Assembly (NCBI RefSeq): GCF_050947875.1
Contig: NC_134570.1
Span: forward strand, 105,053,622-105,117,621
DNA: 64,000 nucleotides
From: Dermacentor variabilis
Lineage: Eukaryota; Arthropoda; Arachnida; Ixodida; Ixodidae
Reading direction: 5' to 3'
Positions 39,816 to 51,480 of this stretch are shown piece by piece (the stretch's first letter is position 1; each line of letters begins with the position of its first letter). Both the position numbers and the translations under genes were made by a program. A model generated the notes under the pieces. It saw only the letters and a list, made by a program, of their open reading frames with translations, made no database searches and was not told the origin of the DNA.

Positions 39816-39824
39816 CCGTACTCA
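39816..39824. repeat. Target site duplication of RTE element, left copy
   Basis: CCGTACTCA, repeated exactly at 40662-40670. Confidence 0.88.
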
Positions 39825-40661
39825 TCATCATCATCATCATCATCATTATAAGCCTGGTTACGCCCACTGCAGGGGAAAGGCCTCTCCCATACTTCTCCAA
39901 TTACCCCGGTCATGTACTTATTGTGGCCATGTTGTCCCTGCAAAGTTCTTAATCTCATCCGCCCACCTCACTTTCTGCCTTTCCCTGCTACACTTCCCTT
40001 CCCTTGGAATCCAGTTAGTAACCTTTATTGACCATCGGTTATCTTCCCTCCTAATTACATGTCCTGCCCATGCCCATTTCTTTTTATTGATTTCAACTAG
40101 GATGTCATTAACTGGTCTTTGTTCCCTCACCCAATCTGCCCTTTTCTTATCCCTTAACGTTACACCTTTCATTCTTCCTTCCAAAGCTCGTTGCGTCATC
40201 CTCAATTTAAGTAGAACCCTCTTAGTAAGCCTTCAGGTTTCTGCCCCGTACGTGAGTATTGGTAAGACGCAGCTGGTTATACACTTCTCTCTTGAGGGAT
40301 AATGGCAACCTGCTGTTCATGATATGAGAATGCCTGCCAAGCGCACCCGTGCCCATTCTCGTGCTTCTGATTATTTCAGCCTCATGATCCGGATCCGCGG
40401 TTACTACCTGTCCTGAGTAGATGTATTCGCTTACCACTTCCAATGCCTCGCTACCTATAGTAAATTGCTGTTTTCTTCCGAGACCGCTAAACATTGCTTT
40501 AGTTTTCCGCGGATTAATTTTAAGACCCATCCTTCTGCTTTGCCTCTCCAGGTCCGTGAGCATGCATTGCACTTGGTCCCCTGAGTTACTAAGCAAGGCA
40601 ATATCATCAGCGAATCGCAAGTTACTAAGGTATTCTACAATAACTCTTATCCCCAATTCAC
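39825..40661 (-). mobile_element. 5'-truncated RTE-clade LINE with CAT/ATG tail
   Basis: An 837-bp element flanked by a 9-bp target duplication. It reads LSNLRFADDIALLSNSGDQV (FADD core), INPRKTKAMFS, EVVSEYIYSGQVV, a thumb region, and then, after a frameshift, the C-terminal W-W-x-GHVIRRED and RWADEIKNFAGTTW blocks typical of RTE elements. The 3' end on the minus strand is an (ATG)n microsatellite, 39822-39848 on plus. Confidence 0.87.
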
Positions 40662-40670
40662 CCGTACTCA
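40662..40670. repeat. Target site duplication of RTE element, right copy
   Basis: Exact copy of CCGTACTCA at 39816-39824. Confidence 0.88.
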
Positions 40671-40915
40671 GCGAGCGTACAATTGTCTGCTGTAAAAATG
40701 CACTGAAAGCACTGCTTCAATAAGTTTGCTTTTTCTGTACCTTTCCGGGGGAATATTGAGAGATTAGGGCTGGGATGTTCATTTAAATACCGCCAAAACT
40801 TATGCGGCGCAGTTTTGATAAAATTGTTCAATGTTGTTTTACAGAAGAGTTCTTTGTCACACCGTATTTTATGATTGAGTGATTTTGTTATTTCAATTAT
40901 CCGTAACTGGCAAGA

Positions 40916-41914
40916 TCAGGCACGTCGTGACTTGTTATATTTGCGTAGCCTTTTTATTTTGCGCTTCATGTGTATTATGTCACTCGTGATTGTAGGATTC
41001 TGCATTGAGGGTACAAAACTGTCTATGCACTGTCTCATATGCGTTTTGAATTGCAGCCATACGTCGTCTATGCTAGTTTGATCATTTGTGCAGAGGTTAT
41101 AGAAATCTGGGTATTCGTGCGCAAGGTAAGTAAGTATGGCCGCGTCATCTGCTCTATTGAAGGCGTGTAGAGTTTTGGGTGGACGTTGAGATCGAATGAT
41201 ATTTGGCAAATGCAAAGGGCACATCACCATTTCATGGTCAGAAAGGCCTTCGTTTGTGTGAATGTCAACGGTGCTACGGAGCAAGTGTTCAGTAATAAAT
41301 AGGTCAATAACTGTACCAGACGCTCTCTGGGTACAAGTTGGCTTGCAAACAAGTTGATTTAGGTTACACGTAGATAAGAAATCAAGCATTACACGGCAAG
41401 CCGCAGCTCCCGCATCCAGAGAGCTCCAGTTTACATCAGGAAAGTTAAAGCCTCCTGTCATTAGTTTCCTGCCACCCGACATGTGCTTTAACGTGTAACA
41501 AAACCAGAGATCTAGGTACGTCTTTTCTGAGCTTGGAGGCTGGTAAGCAGCGCCGACGTGAGCGGCACCATTTGTCAGATAAATCTTGCACCAGGCCGCT
41601 TCGACTGTTGGGACGTCCGGCATGACCGAGTATATTATGTCTTTTTTAAGAAGCAGAGCCACGCCCCCGCCCCTTGATTCTCTGTCTTTTCTTACAATTG
41701 TGTAGGCCGGCGTCATGATTTTACGATTTGAAAAGTTTTTGTGTAACCATGTCTCCGTAATTGCGACAATGTCGTTTTTGAATTCCAGCAGGATACCATC
41801 AAGTTCGTGTGCTTTGTTTATAATACTGCGTGCGTTTAAATCGGGAACAGTTAACGGCATTGACTTCGGGTGATTCGCTTTCCAACACTGTTTTGGTCTT
41901 CGTTTTCTGACCAC
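40916..41914 (-). pseudogene. CR1/L2-like LINE ORF2 endonuclease (APE type)
   Basis: A long intact frame with the apurinic-endonuclease-like order: LNARSIINKAHELDGIL, IVAITETWL, SRGGGVALLLKKDIIYSV, AAYQPPSSEKTYLDLWF, GGFNFPDVNWSS (Gly replaces the usual Asp of GDFN), LFITEHLLRSTVDI and GLSDHEMVM (SDH motif). It ends before the RT because of a stop. The D-to-G change at the GDFN motif should abolish nicking. Confidence 0.85.
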
Positions 41915-41941
41915 TTCAACTATGTGCTTGCATTCATCGTC

Positions 41942-42773
41942 TCATGTGATTAGGCGTCCGTTTATTCTTATTTTGTCGTATACCAGAAATACATTTTCCT
42001 TTCTGTACCTGTGTTCTTTAGTTCGTTCCCATAATTTTTTCCTAATATTCCTTACAGTAAGCAAAAAATCTTCCCAGATGAAGTAAGCTGAATTCTTTAG
42101 TTTGGAAGGTTGCTTAAGAATGCTAATCTTGTCTCGGTAGTCAACGAACTTCATGATTATGGGCCCAGATCTAGATCCGTTGTCTTTTCTAGCTCTGCCC
42201 GGCCGGTGAATTCTTTCAGTGCCTGTCGTAGTAACCCCCATTATATCCTCACAGACTGATCTTGGGACGGTATCATTCTGTCTGCAGATTCACCCTCCTG
42301 CTCCTTAATACAATAAATGATTAGATTAGAGCGATGGCTTCTGTACTCAAGCTCGTCGACTTTGTTTGTCATGGTAGCGAGGTTACGCTCTAGTTCTGAG
42401 ACTTTCTTGGCGCACTCCGTGACTTATTTTTTGAGCCCATTACCTTGTTAAAGCTTTTTTTCTATTCCACTCAGTTTCTGATTGGTTACAGCTTTTCCCT
42501 TCATAATTTAATTTCCTGAATGTCTTCAGCAATCGTCTTCAGCTTATCAGCAATCACTGGCTCAATGGGGCCGGGATTCTCCTCAACGTCACCACCAAGC
42601 AAAAGCAAATTTCTAAGCGAAACAATTACATTCGAGAGCACTTCATAAAGCGGCTGTGGGCATGACAGCAAAAGTAAGCAGACATTGTTACTTCGGAATG
42701 GTTTTGCATAACCTTTGCTCAACTGCAAAAAATGCGAATGGGTTGGTATATATAAATATATGTAGTGTGTCAC
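41942..42773 (-). pseudogene. CR1/L2-like LINE ORF1 with 2A-like motif
   Basis: The N-terminal part reads SLRNLLLLGGDVEENPGP and ends at a stop (42501-42503) after IQEIKL. A coiled-coil-like stretch (ECAKKVSELERNLATMTNKV, then DELEYRSHRSNLIIY) follows in other frames, then an ORF1 RRM/C-terminal part (FIWEDFLLTVRNIRKKLWER, YRKENVFLVYDKIRINGRLI). The order coiled coil, RRM, C-terminal domain is that of LINE ORF1 RNA-binding proteins. Several breaks are present. Confidence 0.72.
42567..42593 (-). other. 2A-like ribosome-skipping motif GDVEENPGP
   Basis: Codons on the minus strand give G-D-V-E-E-N-P-G-P preceded by a Leu-rich stretch, a perfect match to the D-(V/I)-E-x-N-P-G-P consensus. In this family the peptide bond between G and P is skipped during translation. 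Confidence 0.85.
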
Positions 42774-42783
42774 GCATTTTTTT

Positions 42784-43450
42784 TATTTTGCTTAATTCGA
42801 CAGATAGTCAAGATTAATGAACCAACTTCAGAAGTCAGGAAGCTAGGAAAAAATCCAATTAGAAGGTTAAAGAACGGATTGCAAAATACCCGAATAAACA
42901 ATTTCGGTCGTTTTATCAAGTATTAGTGTTTTTCAGCTTACTGCGGATGCCCGCGATATACAAAAAAAAATACCACAACACACACCCGCTTGCATGCCGT
43001 GATTGCAGCGCTCCAAAGCTCTCCGCGTGCAAACAACCATACCATCTAGCATGGCGTGCTGCCGCTTAAACGGCAACAGGGCGGTGACGAAGGTGTTGTC
43101 TGTTTGATTTACGCCAGCGATGTGCTTCCTTTGCGGCGCTTCATGGTAGCGATAAGCAGACGCAGCGGCAGCATACCCGGCTAAATGCTATGTTTGTTTG
43201 TACACGGAACGCTTGGGAGCTGTCCAATCACGTAGCGCAAGCGGGTATGTCACGTACTGTTCCTTCTGTACTTCGCGGGCATCCACAGCGAGCTGAAAAA
43301 CACTAATACTTAATAGATAGAAAGAAAAAAAGCTGTTTTCTCGGAAGTTTTGTAAACCGCTTGACAACTTTCTAATTGCATTTTTTGCTAGCTTAGTTGC
43401 TTCGGAACTTGGTTAGTTAATCTTGACTAAATATCGAATTAAGCAAAATA
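42784..43450. mobile_element. Non-autonomous DNA element with about 180-bp terminal inverted repeats
   Basis: The first about 180 bp (TATTTTGCTTAATTCGA... to ...TTTTTCAGCT and GGATGCCCGCG) recur inverted at the end (about 43270-43450). Between them is a GC-rich core with no coding sequence. It abuts the 5' end of the CR1-like LINE. The superfamily cannot be named from the ends alone. Confidence 0.72.
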
Positions 43451-43790
43451 CCAAAAAAGGCACGACAGGCTACATACAAAAGCGAACTGCATGCATTTGG
43501 TCACGTCATCGTAGGGCACATTGGCATATCTTTAAATTTTGAATAAATTTAGCTGAAACACCCTCTATATGTGCGTGTGCTCTTGCGGCATACCAGATAC
43601 ATCAACGTCAAGAGAAAAACACCTTCCACTGAAACCCGTGAACTTCTTGGATTTAAATTCTCGTTTATTGGCTCGATGATTCTTCTTTTTCGTTAATACT
43701 ATACCACATTTTTTTTTTTTGCACAGAAGAGAATGAAAACTGTTCAACATGGATTTCTAAAGTTCCCAAATGCGCAATCCCCTGAGGATC
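43451..43790. other. Unassigned intergenic sequence
   Basis: No gene is seen. A CACCCTCTATAT word near 43558 resembles ends of mariner-type MITEs but no partner end was found. Confidence 0.4.
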
Positions 43791-43799
43791 ATTTATCTA

Positions 43800-44113
43800 G
43801 TGCTCTTACCAGGTCATATGTTAGTTTGGTGAGCTGAGTAACATAATACAAGAAAACGTCTTCGAAAGTCGCATGGCTCGTTAAGTAAAATATGAAAATT
43901 TAGATGGTTTGTAATGGCATGAGGCATAATATGTCCAATGACCTTACAGACAATGCTTGTTAGAGACATGGGATGATAATTGTATACCAGTAACTATATA
44001 ATGCGGTAACACCAGCAAGGATACAAGAGCGATATACAGTGCATTATTACTAAGGCGAAACATGTCCAATAACCTTATAAACAAAGCTCGTTGGATACCT
44101 GGGACGATAATTA
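43800..44113 (-). pseudogene. LINE RT fragments, partly duplicated
   Basis: Reads NYHPMSLTSIVCKVIGHIMP and EPCDFRRRFLV (43800-43985), a CR1/Jockey-type RT block. A second, shorter copy of the same block (NYRP...TSFVYKVIGHV) lies about 130 bp upstream at 44060-44113. Confidence 0.65.
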
Positions 44114-44329
44114 GAGACAACATTTCGAGAGCCCAATTTCTGCATACGAACTTACGTGAGCTGATTTCCGATCGACTGATAACTCGCGTTGTTCACGCAG
44201 CCTGTGAAAAATTAAGCACATGGACTCACACACAATTTGCGCTGATGAACAGAACCGAGCAGTCGGTAAACCATTAGGCCTGGTAGCACTGGTCGGGTTT
44301 AAGTCTTTGGGCAGCCATTCCATTACGCT

Positions 44330-46490
44330 TTTATCAAATTAACAGTGGTCTATGCACAGTCACAAAGTAAACCATAATTGTAATAACGATGGACACATTT
44401 GCGCGGGAAGGAAAGGCAGGGTAGCTCTCAAAGCGCGATGGTCTTCCCCCACTATCGTGAATAACGTTGCAACCTTGTTCCGCACACGTAATCGACGTCT
44501 CATCTTTGCCATTTCGTTTTGATGCACTGCCGAAATTCCTTTAGTGTTCTTCTACATGCAAATTAAACAAAGAAAATTGTTTCGCTTGTTTAATTCTATT
44601 TTCATAGCTTGCGTGGCGTTTGGTGGCATTTTCTTCTATAGAACGGTGTTTAACTCTTACGTGCTGTGTACATGCATTGCCTTTTCTAAGTGAAAGTGCG
44701 CACTGTTTTATTAAATGATGGTTTACTTTTGTTCCGTCCTGACATAATGTCCCAAAAAGGCCACGTAACGCTACCACATTTCTCATTTCTTCCCCTACAT
44801 ATATTTCATCAGTCATGAAGATTGTGCATTTCCGTTTAAAGATTCAAATATGGTATAGCACGAGTCTAGCGCGAGTGCTAAATCCTCTGCCCGCGCTTCT
44901 TGAGGCCGCTACAAACGCGTCACTCATGCAACCTTGAATGTTAGCGTATTCCAATTTAAATTCAATCGTCAGACCAGTGCGTCATTGCTAATGCTTGGCA
45001 GACCAAAAGCAGGCTGCGCAGCTGAGGGAACATCGGTTAGAAGCCGATTCCGAAATTGCTCTGCGCGTCGGTTGGCATTGCCAGCTGTGTGAGTTACAAA
45101 CAGGCGCACAGTACGAATAATTCTTTACCGTAAGCATTGCCTTTATCTGATGCCTACCTTGCTCAGGGGCACTGGCCACCAGGTAAGTTAAGACAACCTC
45201 CAATAACCAAGTAATCAGCCGCGACTATCTCAAAATTTTTTCGAAATTCCCATGTACTGTATTTTTTTTTCAAATGCGCATCTTGAAGGCCTACAAGAAG
45301 AACTCCCTGCCACATATTTAGCGCTACGTGGACGTATTTGAAATTAAACAGCCTCGCATATCCCGATGGGAGAATGCATCTTCCGTAAGAATCGCGATCC
45401 ACACGATAAGTCACGTAGTTTTCAAGAAATACTCGTTTGTCACTCATGTCGGAGACAACCACGACTCTGAACCAAGAACCACGGACGTTTTAGTTATTCC
45501 GAGGAGGTTTGGAAGGTCACCTTTTTTTTTACTACTTCAACAATTTACGATTGTGAGAGATGGATAAGTGCTGTGTGATTGACTATGTCATGTTCCGCAT
45601 GTACGTCCTATGCATTCACCATAGACATATCTTACCTTATTTACGTACAATGCATCATACTTTAGGAATAACTTATCGGATCCTACACGGCATGCATTGT
45701 CGCTTTGCATAAGTATTTTTGTTTTCGCCTTACAGCTGTGGAAAAACACGGAGAGATGCTGATTCCCGTGCCCTCTAGATTTCTTGCTTTGCGCAGGCCT
45801 TCTTGCCTATCTCGAAGTTCTCAGTTATAGGGTACTTTTTGCTAGGTTTACATTTGCTAAGGTGGTGAGTTCCGTCAATGCATACGTTGCTTGCTCCTAC
45901 AGCCGAACGGCCGATATACATAGCGGGGTTCTCAGCCGTCGCACTTGATTCGTATTTTTTTTTACTTTAAATTCCAAAGAATATCTAATCGCATCGCCGA
46001 CTCCTATATTTAAAATCGTCCAACTTCACCTTTGGCATCTGCAGCTCAGTCTGTTGAAGATCATTAGGCCTGTAGGCAATGTGCAAACTACGTCGTAGCT
46101 CGTCAACGGATGTTTATTTGCAGATTTGTAATGCCCGCATTTATTTTCTCCGTGGCATCCTTGTTATCGGGTAAAAAATTTTCAATTGCGGCTAACCATT
46201 CCTTAATTTCATTCTGGCCAACCAGGAACTTCTCTAGAGCAGTTCCCTGGGGTGTCCAGGATTAAGTTTCAAATCTCCGCAAAAAAAGCAATATCAATAA
46301 TTGCAGCAGCCTCACGAGCACGAATACACGGCTATAATGAAGCATTCACACAGCCCCAGAGCGCGAGCGCATTAACAGTAAAGGGCACGGAACCACCAAG
46401 GAATCACCATGCCGCACTAATTTGACCCAAAACTCACTGTAACCACCTGCATGCAATAGCTAAAAAAGCAAGCGGCGCTGGCAATGTCGC
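44330..46490. other. Intergenic stretch without recognised genes
   Basis: Small minus-strand frames at 44541-44816 and 45163-45462 have no family signal. No repeat class is recognised. Confidence 0.4.
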
Positions 46491-46504
46491 GCTGCGTCCA
46501 CACC

Positions 46505-48308
46505 CCGGAAGGGTTAGAAGGATGCATAGAAAGGCAGGGAGGTTAACCAGAGGCAGTTCTGGTTGGCTACCCTGCACGGCATAAGGGTGAAGGGGGATAA
46601 AAAGAGAAAGGGAGCGGAAGGAGGAGATAGAAATAGAGACGAGCACGAAAACACCGCGTACACTGCAGAGTGGTAGGGGGAAGCATTCTTAAAGTCTATC
46701 GTGAAGCCCAGCAGACCGCAGGAACCTTAATAACGTGAGTAAGGCCTTCAGCGTGGATGTTCTGTGGGAGTACCGACCTAAAACTATGAGTTCTAATAGT
46801 GGACGATTGCCCAACTGGTCCAGTACTCTGCACCGCACTTGTCTCTGGGCAATATATCGCGGGCAGACGCACATAATATGGGCGAGGCTCTCATCGATGC
46901 TGCATGTGGCGCACGGGGTGCTGTTGGCCATTCCAATAAGGAAAGGAGTTCGTAAATGCAACGCCTAGCCACAGGCGGAACATCATGTTCTGTTCACGTC
47001 GTGGTAACCAAGGCGGGAGGTGCATCCGTATGTCCGGAGACAACCAACGCAAACGACATATGGTGAAAGCGTTCGATTCCCACAGAGGCAAACTACATTC
47101 ACGGGACAGCAATTGCAGCCCAGCCGCAGCGTCTCCGCGAAAGCGCAGTCAAGACACGCTGACCACTTTCATGTGCAGATTGGGCGGCTTCGTCGGCGTG
47201 GTCATTCCCGCTTATGCTGCAATGTCCTGGAAGACATTGAAAGATTATGTTGTGTCCCTTGTCATGTCTGCGATGATGCATGTGTCGAATTTCTGAGGCC
47301 ATTTGTTCATTGGGTCGCACATTGGGCTTTGTATGAACAGAAGGGCTTCCTTGGAGTCATAAAAGGCTGTCCATTGTTATAGTGGTTCCTGATTAATGAA
47401 ATCAAGTGCAGCATGGAGCGCCGCAAATTCAGCTCCCGTCGATGTGGTCGCACATGATGTTTTTAATTTGCTTTCTTCAGATTTTGCCGGGTTTATGTCT
47501 GCAGCAGCTGAGCTGTTGAGTTTTACTCCAACCTTCTATGTAGACATGTTGCCGGAATCTGTGTACGTTGTGAATGTGTTACAAAGTTGCTTGTTTCAAA
47601 GCTTGCAACGGGCTCCAGCTTTCTTCCTGATTTCTGTAATTGTCAATTGCACTTGCGGCCGGTGCAGACTCCACAATGGATGTGATAATCGTGTAGCAGG
47701 CGTAAATTATGATGGCAAGTAGGACTGACTGATCTCTTACAACAATTTTGGCAAAAGTTGAATGTGGCCTCTTTGCTGGCAAGCAAGCGAAATTTTGTAA
47801 GGGAATCCGAGTCACGTGTCGGATATGCGCTCTAAGCACATCTGTATCTATGTAGACTGTCAAAGGAGTGTTTCCCACAATGGCCTCTGTCGCAATTGAT
47901 GGCGTAGTTTTGGGGAGACCGAGACAAGTTCTTAGTGCTTGTGCTTGCAAACTCTGGAGTTTGCAGATATTTGTAGTGCAAGTATTTCCTAGTACAGGTA
48001 AGCTGTACCGCAGGAAGTCCAAAACAGTGCTTGATATATTTGCAACATTGAGGGCACTGTTGCGCCCCAGGACTTCCCGCCGAGAAACGCAAGAAGGTCC
48101 ACGATAGCGGTCAAACGCTTTGTCATGTACGAGACGTGAGGGCTCCAGGACAAGCCCCTAACGATGATGATGCCAAGAAAGTGGTGCGTTCGTTTCTATC
48201 TTACAGTTTGGTCATTAATCCGCAAAGCATACGGGGCCATCACTTTGCGGGTAAAAGCATCAAGTGCACATTTCTCAGGGCAAAGCTCCAGGCTCTCGTT
48301 GTTTAAAC
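46505..48308 (-). pseudogene. I-clade LINE, 5' truncated (thumb, RNase H, CCHC, 3' UTR)
   Basis: From high to low coordinate: an RT thumb block (LNNESLELCPEKC, SWSPHVSYM), LGNTCTTNICKLQSLQAQAL (47579-48022), RNase H remains (IIFQCLPGHCSISGNDHADE at 47099-47320), the C-terminal block LIGMANSTPCATCSIDESLA (46689-46961) and a 3' UTR with GTTAACC...GGTTGGCTACCCTGCA. Truncated near 48308 on its 5' side. No target duplication was spotted. Confidence 0.82.
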
Positions 48309-49290
48309 GTTGACTGCAAAGACATTCCATATTCGGCCCTGTTATGAGTACTTTCATGACGCGCACGCACTTTGTGTATTTGCGTCAGAGAGATTCAAAT
48401 TCTGTAAGTGTGACAGATGCGAAGGTCCTCACAATTTGGCGCCTGCCTCATTGCACAGCGGAGCAAGAAAGCCAGAGCTGTCAAGTTTGGCTTATCTTCC
48501 GGCGCCGCCGCTCCCAGACTCCGGCGAATACATTTAGGGGAGGCGCAACGAGCAGCCAGTTCCACGTTTAACGTCGCCAAACAATTACAAAAATTTGATA
48601 GTTTGATGCCGCCCGACAACACCTGTACCACGCGGTTGCCACTGGCATTACGTTTATCAATATCACGTGCTCTACCGTACATGCCATAGTCGAGGTATTG
48701 GAACCGTTGCTTGCTGTTTCCGTTTGCAAATCCCAAGAAAATGATCATGTTTACCTTATGCTTATTAGAGAAAGACATCGCGATTGGGACGAAACAAATC
48801 ACACCTTTCAACCTTTGCAATGATCGTTGTCAATTCGATTTTCTGGTGATAGGTGCTGTGGCAAAAAAAGAGCAACCGTGCACTTTATATACGCTAAGAC
48901 AACAATTATCACAGCTTGTTTCCAACTAACACCAAACGCGACGTCTTAGTTCTGCCAGGGCGCGTCAGATAAGGCACTAGCTCGATCACGTTTTGTTTCC
49001 TTCATTTCGTTCTGACTAATTCGGAAGGAGCCTGGTCCAGGGCGCTGCTTTATGATCCAGGTGGGAGCGCAGTCACGTGGTATTCTCCCTATTTCGCGAG
49101 GTTTATTTATCTGTCAAAAAAAATTGTATTTTTACGTTGCTGAAAATGTCGCAGTTTCGAAAATGCCGAAAATGTCCCTAGGCTGTGCCTTCAAATGCAT
49201 CATTGACGTTTTGATAATTAGGATGGTTTGTCTCGATATAGATAAATAATTACAAGTACCTAGTTAAATCCCTGTAAGGAAAAATTACTG
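48309..49290. other. Intergenic stretch without recognised genes
   Basis: Overlapping small frames on both strands (for example 48395-48820 minus) carry no family signal. Confidence 0.35.
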
Positions 49291-49299
49291 GCAGCTACT

Positions 49300-49402
49300 C
49301 TATTGTACTATAAACAATGTGAACTAGGCTTTGTTCGAGCAACGCATAGCTCTTTCCTTAAGTCTTGCTGCATGATAGTTAATTGGGACACCCTGTATAT
49401 AT
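49300..49402. repeat. Possible MITE end (GGGACACCCTGTATATA)
   Basis: The word GGGACACCCTGTATATA at 49384-49400 is typical of one end of arthropod mariner-like MITEs. The opposite end was not found. Confidence 0.35.
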
Positions 49403-49966
49403 GTATGACCTTTGCATGCAACTGACGATGTTCCCATCCCTAATAAATGTTGTTAATTATTAGATAAGCTTTTTTCATGAGTCGCTAGCATTGCTAACTG
49501 GAAAGCAATACTGAGGCACACATCACATGCATTTCACACGCCATTGATAAAAGACTCTGCCAAAAGGGTCACTGAAGTGAATATATAGGTTTTTATTTTT
49601 TTTTTCAAGGTAAAAAAAGCACGCAAAGCGGTTCGAAGAGTGCTGAACATACAGTAACGTATTCATTCTCGAGGCATAGACTATCCATACGTTTAGAAAT
49701 AATATTTAGTTGGCTAACCCATCTCCTTCAAAATATAGTAAGCTTTGTTCCGTGCGTATATTTAAATATAATGTGTATGTGCACTGTGTGTACAGTGGCA
49801 ATCTAAAACAACCTTAAAGTGAGAAAATGTGGAAGAGGCCACCGGCCGCTAGTGCTTCTAATGTGTGTGCCCTCCTATTGTCAGGGTTTACAGAAATAAA
49901 GCGAATGTATGAATTAAAACCCGTGCACGTCCGCGTCAACAATGATGCACAAAGCTATTAGCGCCA

Positions 49967-50072
49967 TAGTTACTAGCGCTAACAAGACTAACGGAAATAA
50001 AGTTGGCACAGGACAGAGCGCTCTGTCTTGTCCCAACTTTCTTTTTCGTTAGTTTTGTTAGCGCTGTAAACT
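49967..50072. repeat. Foldback hairpin element
   Basis: Inverted arms of about 50 bp start and end with TAGCGC/GCGCT and meet at AGCGCT. Same architecture as at 8601-8753 and 27392-27479, with unrelated arm sequence. Confidence 0.8.
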
Positions 50073-50779
50073 ATCTCTCAGTAAATGCATCAACAACACC
50101 TAGCCCAACATTCTGCGTTTATTACTATTAGCACAAGTATAATTTCAAGAGAAAAGTTCGAGAAAAGCCAACAGAAACCTCAAATGATTGGGGTGGCAAA
50201 GCGTAGGTAATCGCACGTTAGGTGTGTATAATATAGTGGATAAGTATAGGTGTGTGCGTGTGGACAGGGGGGGGGGGCAGTCTTCGGCATCGCCCGGGGG
50301 GCCTAGCGACCCCTCCCCCCCCCGACACCGTTTATACAATTGCTGGTAGGTACAGTGGGGCGTGGCGCTTTTCATGGGGCTCGAGTTTGTGCGCAGGCGC
50401 GAGTAAGAGCGGTTGCGAGAGAGAAAATCTGGGGGCCTGTGCTCCTTCAATACGTGAGTCTGCCTAGAAACAACGGACGAGGTTTCTTAACGTGTGTTGT
50501 ATGCGTTTATCCCCTAGACATGCCGGCATTGCGGAGTGCGGTGCAGTTTGTTTACGCTCCGCCGCTGGCTGCCCGCGTGATTAGGCAGTGGGCATGGACG
50601 CCCCATTTGGTGATCGCTGTGTTTGAAGGAGCAAGATTCTGGCTGGTGTTGTATAAGTCACGGGTCGCTTTTTTTAGTCGCGACGATAAATTGCATATTT
50701 TACAAGCACTGCTCCAAGAGGGCACATGTAACCGCTAAACGGATGCCTCAGGAGAGCACCTGAGGTTATATTAAAGCAG

Positions 50780-51038
50780 GCGGCGCCGAAACTCCGGGGC
50801 ACCCAAACGGTAGCGGGGGGAATCAAAGCTGGAAGCAGGGCGACCCGTAGGTTGGGGCCGCGGAGGCCGAAGCGTGCCAGGGAGTGTTCGCATTAAAAAT
50901 GGGCTGTCCGCGATAGCGGACAGCCGATCTTATACTCCCCTGGCACGCGCAGGCCTCTGCGAGCCCCAACCCACGGACCAATCCGGCTTCTAGCTTTGAT
51001 GTCCCCGTTGCCGCTTCGGTGTCCTGGAGGCGCCGCCG
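50780..51038. repeat. Foldback element with perfect central hairpin
   Basis: Two arms of about 120 bp starting GGCGGCGCC are inverted copies with small differences. The centre is a perfect hairpin, GGCTGTCCGC (50902-50911), loop GATA, GCGGACAGCC (50916-50925). Confidence 0.8.
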
Positions 51039-51170
51039 ATAATCCGAAATAGTGACACGTTGTTTTAATTAGCAAATAACACGATTGAATAAATATAAGT
51101 GCGTCGAGTCGCCAACTTGCGATGCTAAGTTCAGCACTACTGCGCCCCGCGACTTCTGCTGGCACGCCTA

Positions 51171-51480
51171 CACTCTAAGAACAGTTTACACCCTTTGGCT
51201 TGCCCCTTCTGCCACACAAAAATAATCGTCATCTGCCTTGATTCATTTCCTTTCTTTATCGCTGCAAGCCCGGAACTTTCCAGTGACGAACAGCACGCGC
51301 GTTATCAGAAGGGGCACTCCAAAGGGTGTAAACTGTTTTATGCTGATAACGCGCGTGCCATTCGTTACTGGAAAGTTCTGGGCTCGCAGCGATAAAGAAA
51401 GGAAACGCACCAAGGCAGATGACGATTATTTTTGTGTGGCAGAAGGGGCAAGCCAAAGGGTGTAAACTCTTCTTAGAGTG
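51171..51480. mobile_element. Palindromic TA-flanked MITE (Tc1/mariner-like)
   Basis: A 310-bp element whose halves are inverted copies. Ends read CACTCTAAGAA and its complement, flanked on both sides by TA (51169-51170 and 51481-51482), the target duplication of Tc1/mariner elements. It has no coding capacity. Confidence 0.82.

Larger units (their letters stand above)
33600..42775 (-). mobile_element. Near-complete CR1/L2-like LINE carrying two later insertions
   Basis: One LINE on the minus strand can be followed through three segments: 42775-40671 (ORF1, endonuclease), 39815-39204 (start of RT) and 34764 to about 33600 (rest of RT and C-terminus). An RTE element and an I-clade LINE separate the segments. 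Both insertion points show target duplications, and the LINE protein continues on the other side of each. Only about 3.9 kb of the 9.2-kb span is this LINE. Stops and frameshifts make it inactive. The 3' limit near 33600 is approximate. Confidence 0.8.

Noticed and set aside
39822..39848. (CAT)n run as an independent microsatellite
   Set aside because: It is the 3' tail of the RTE element, ending at the target duplication.
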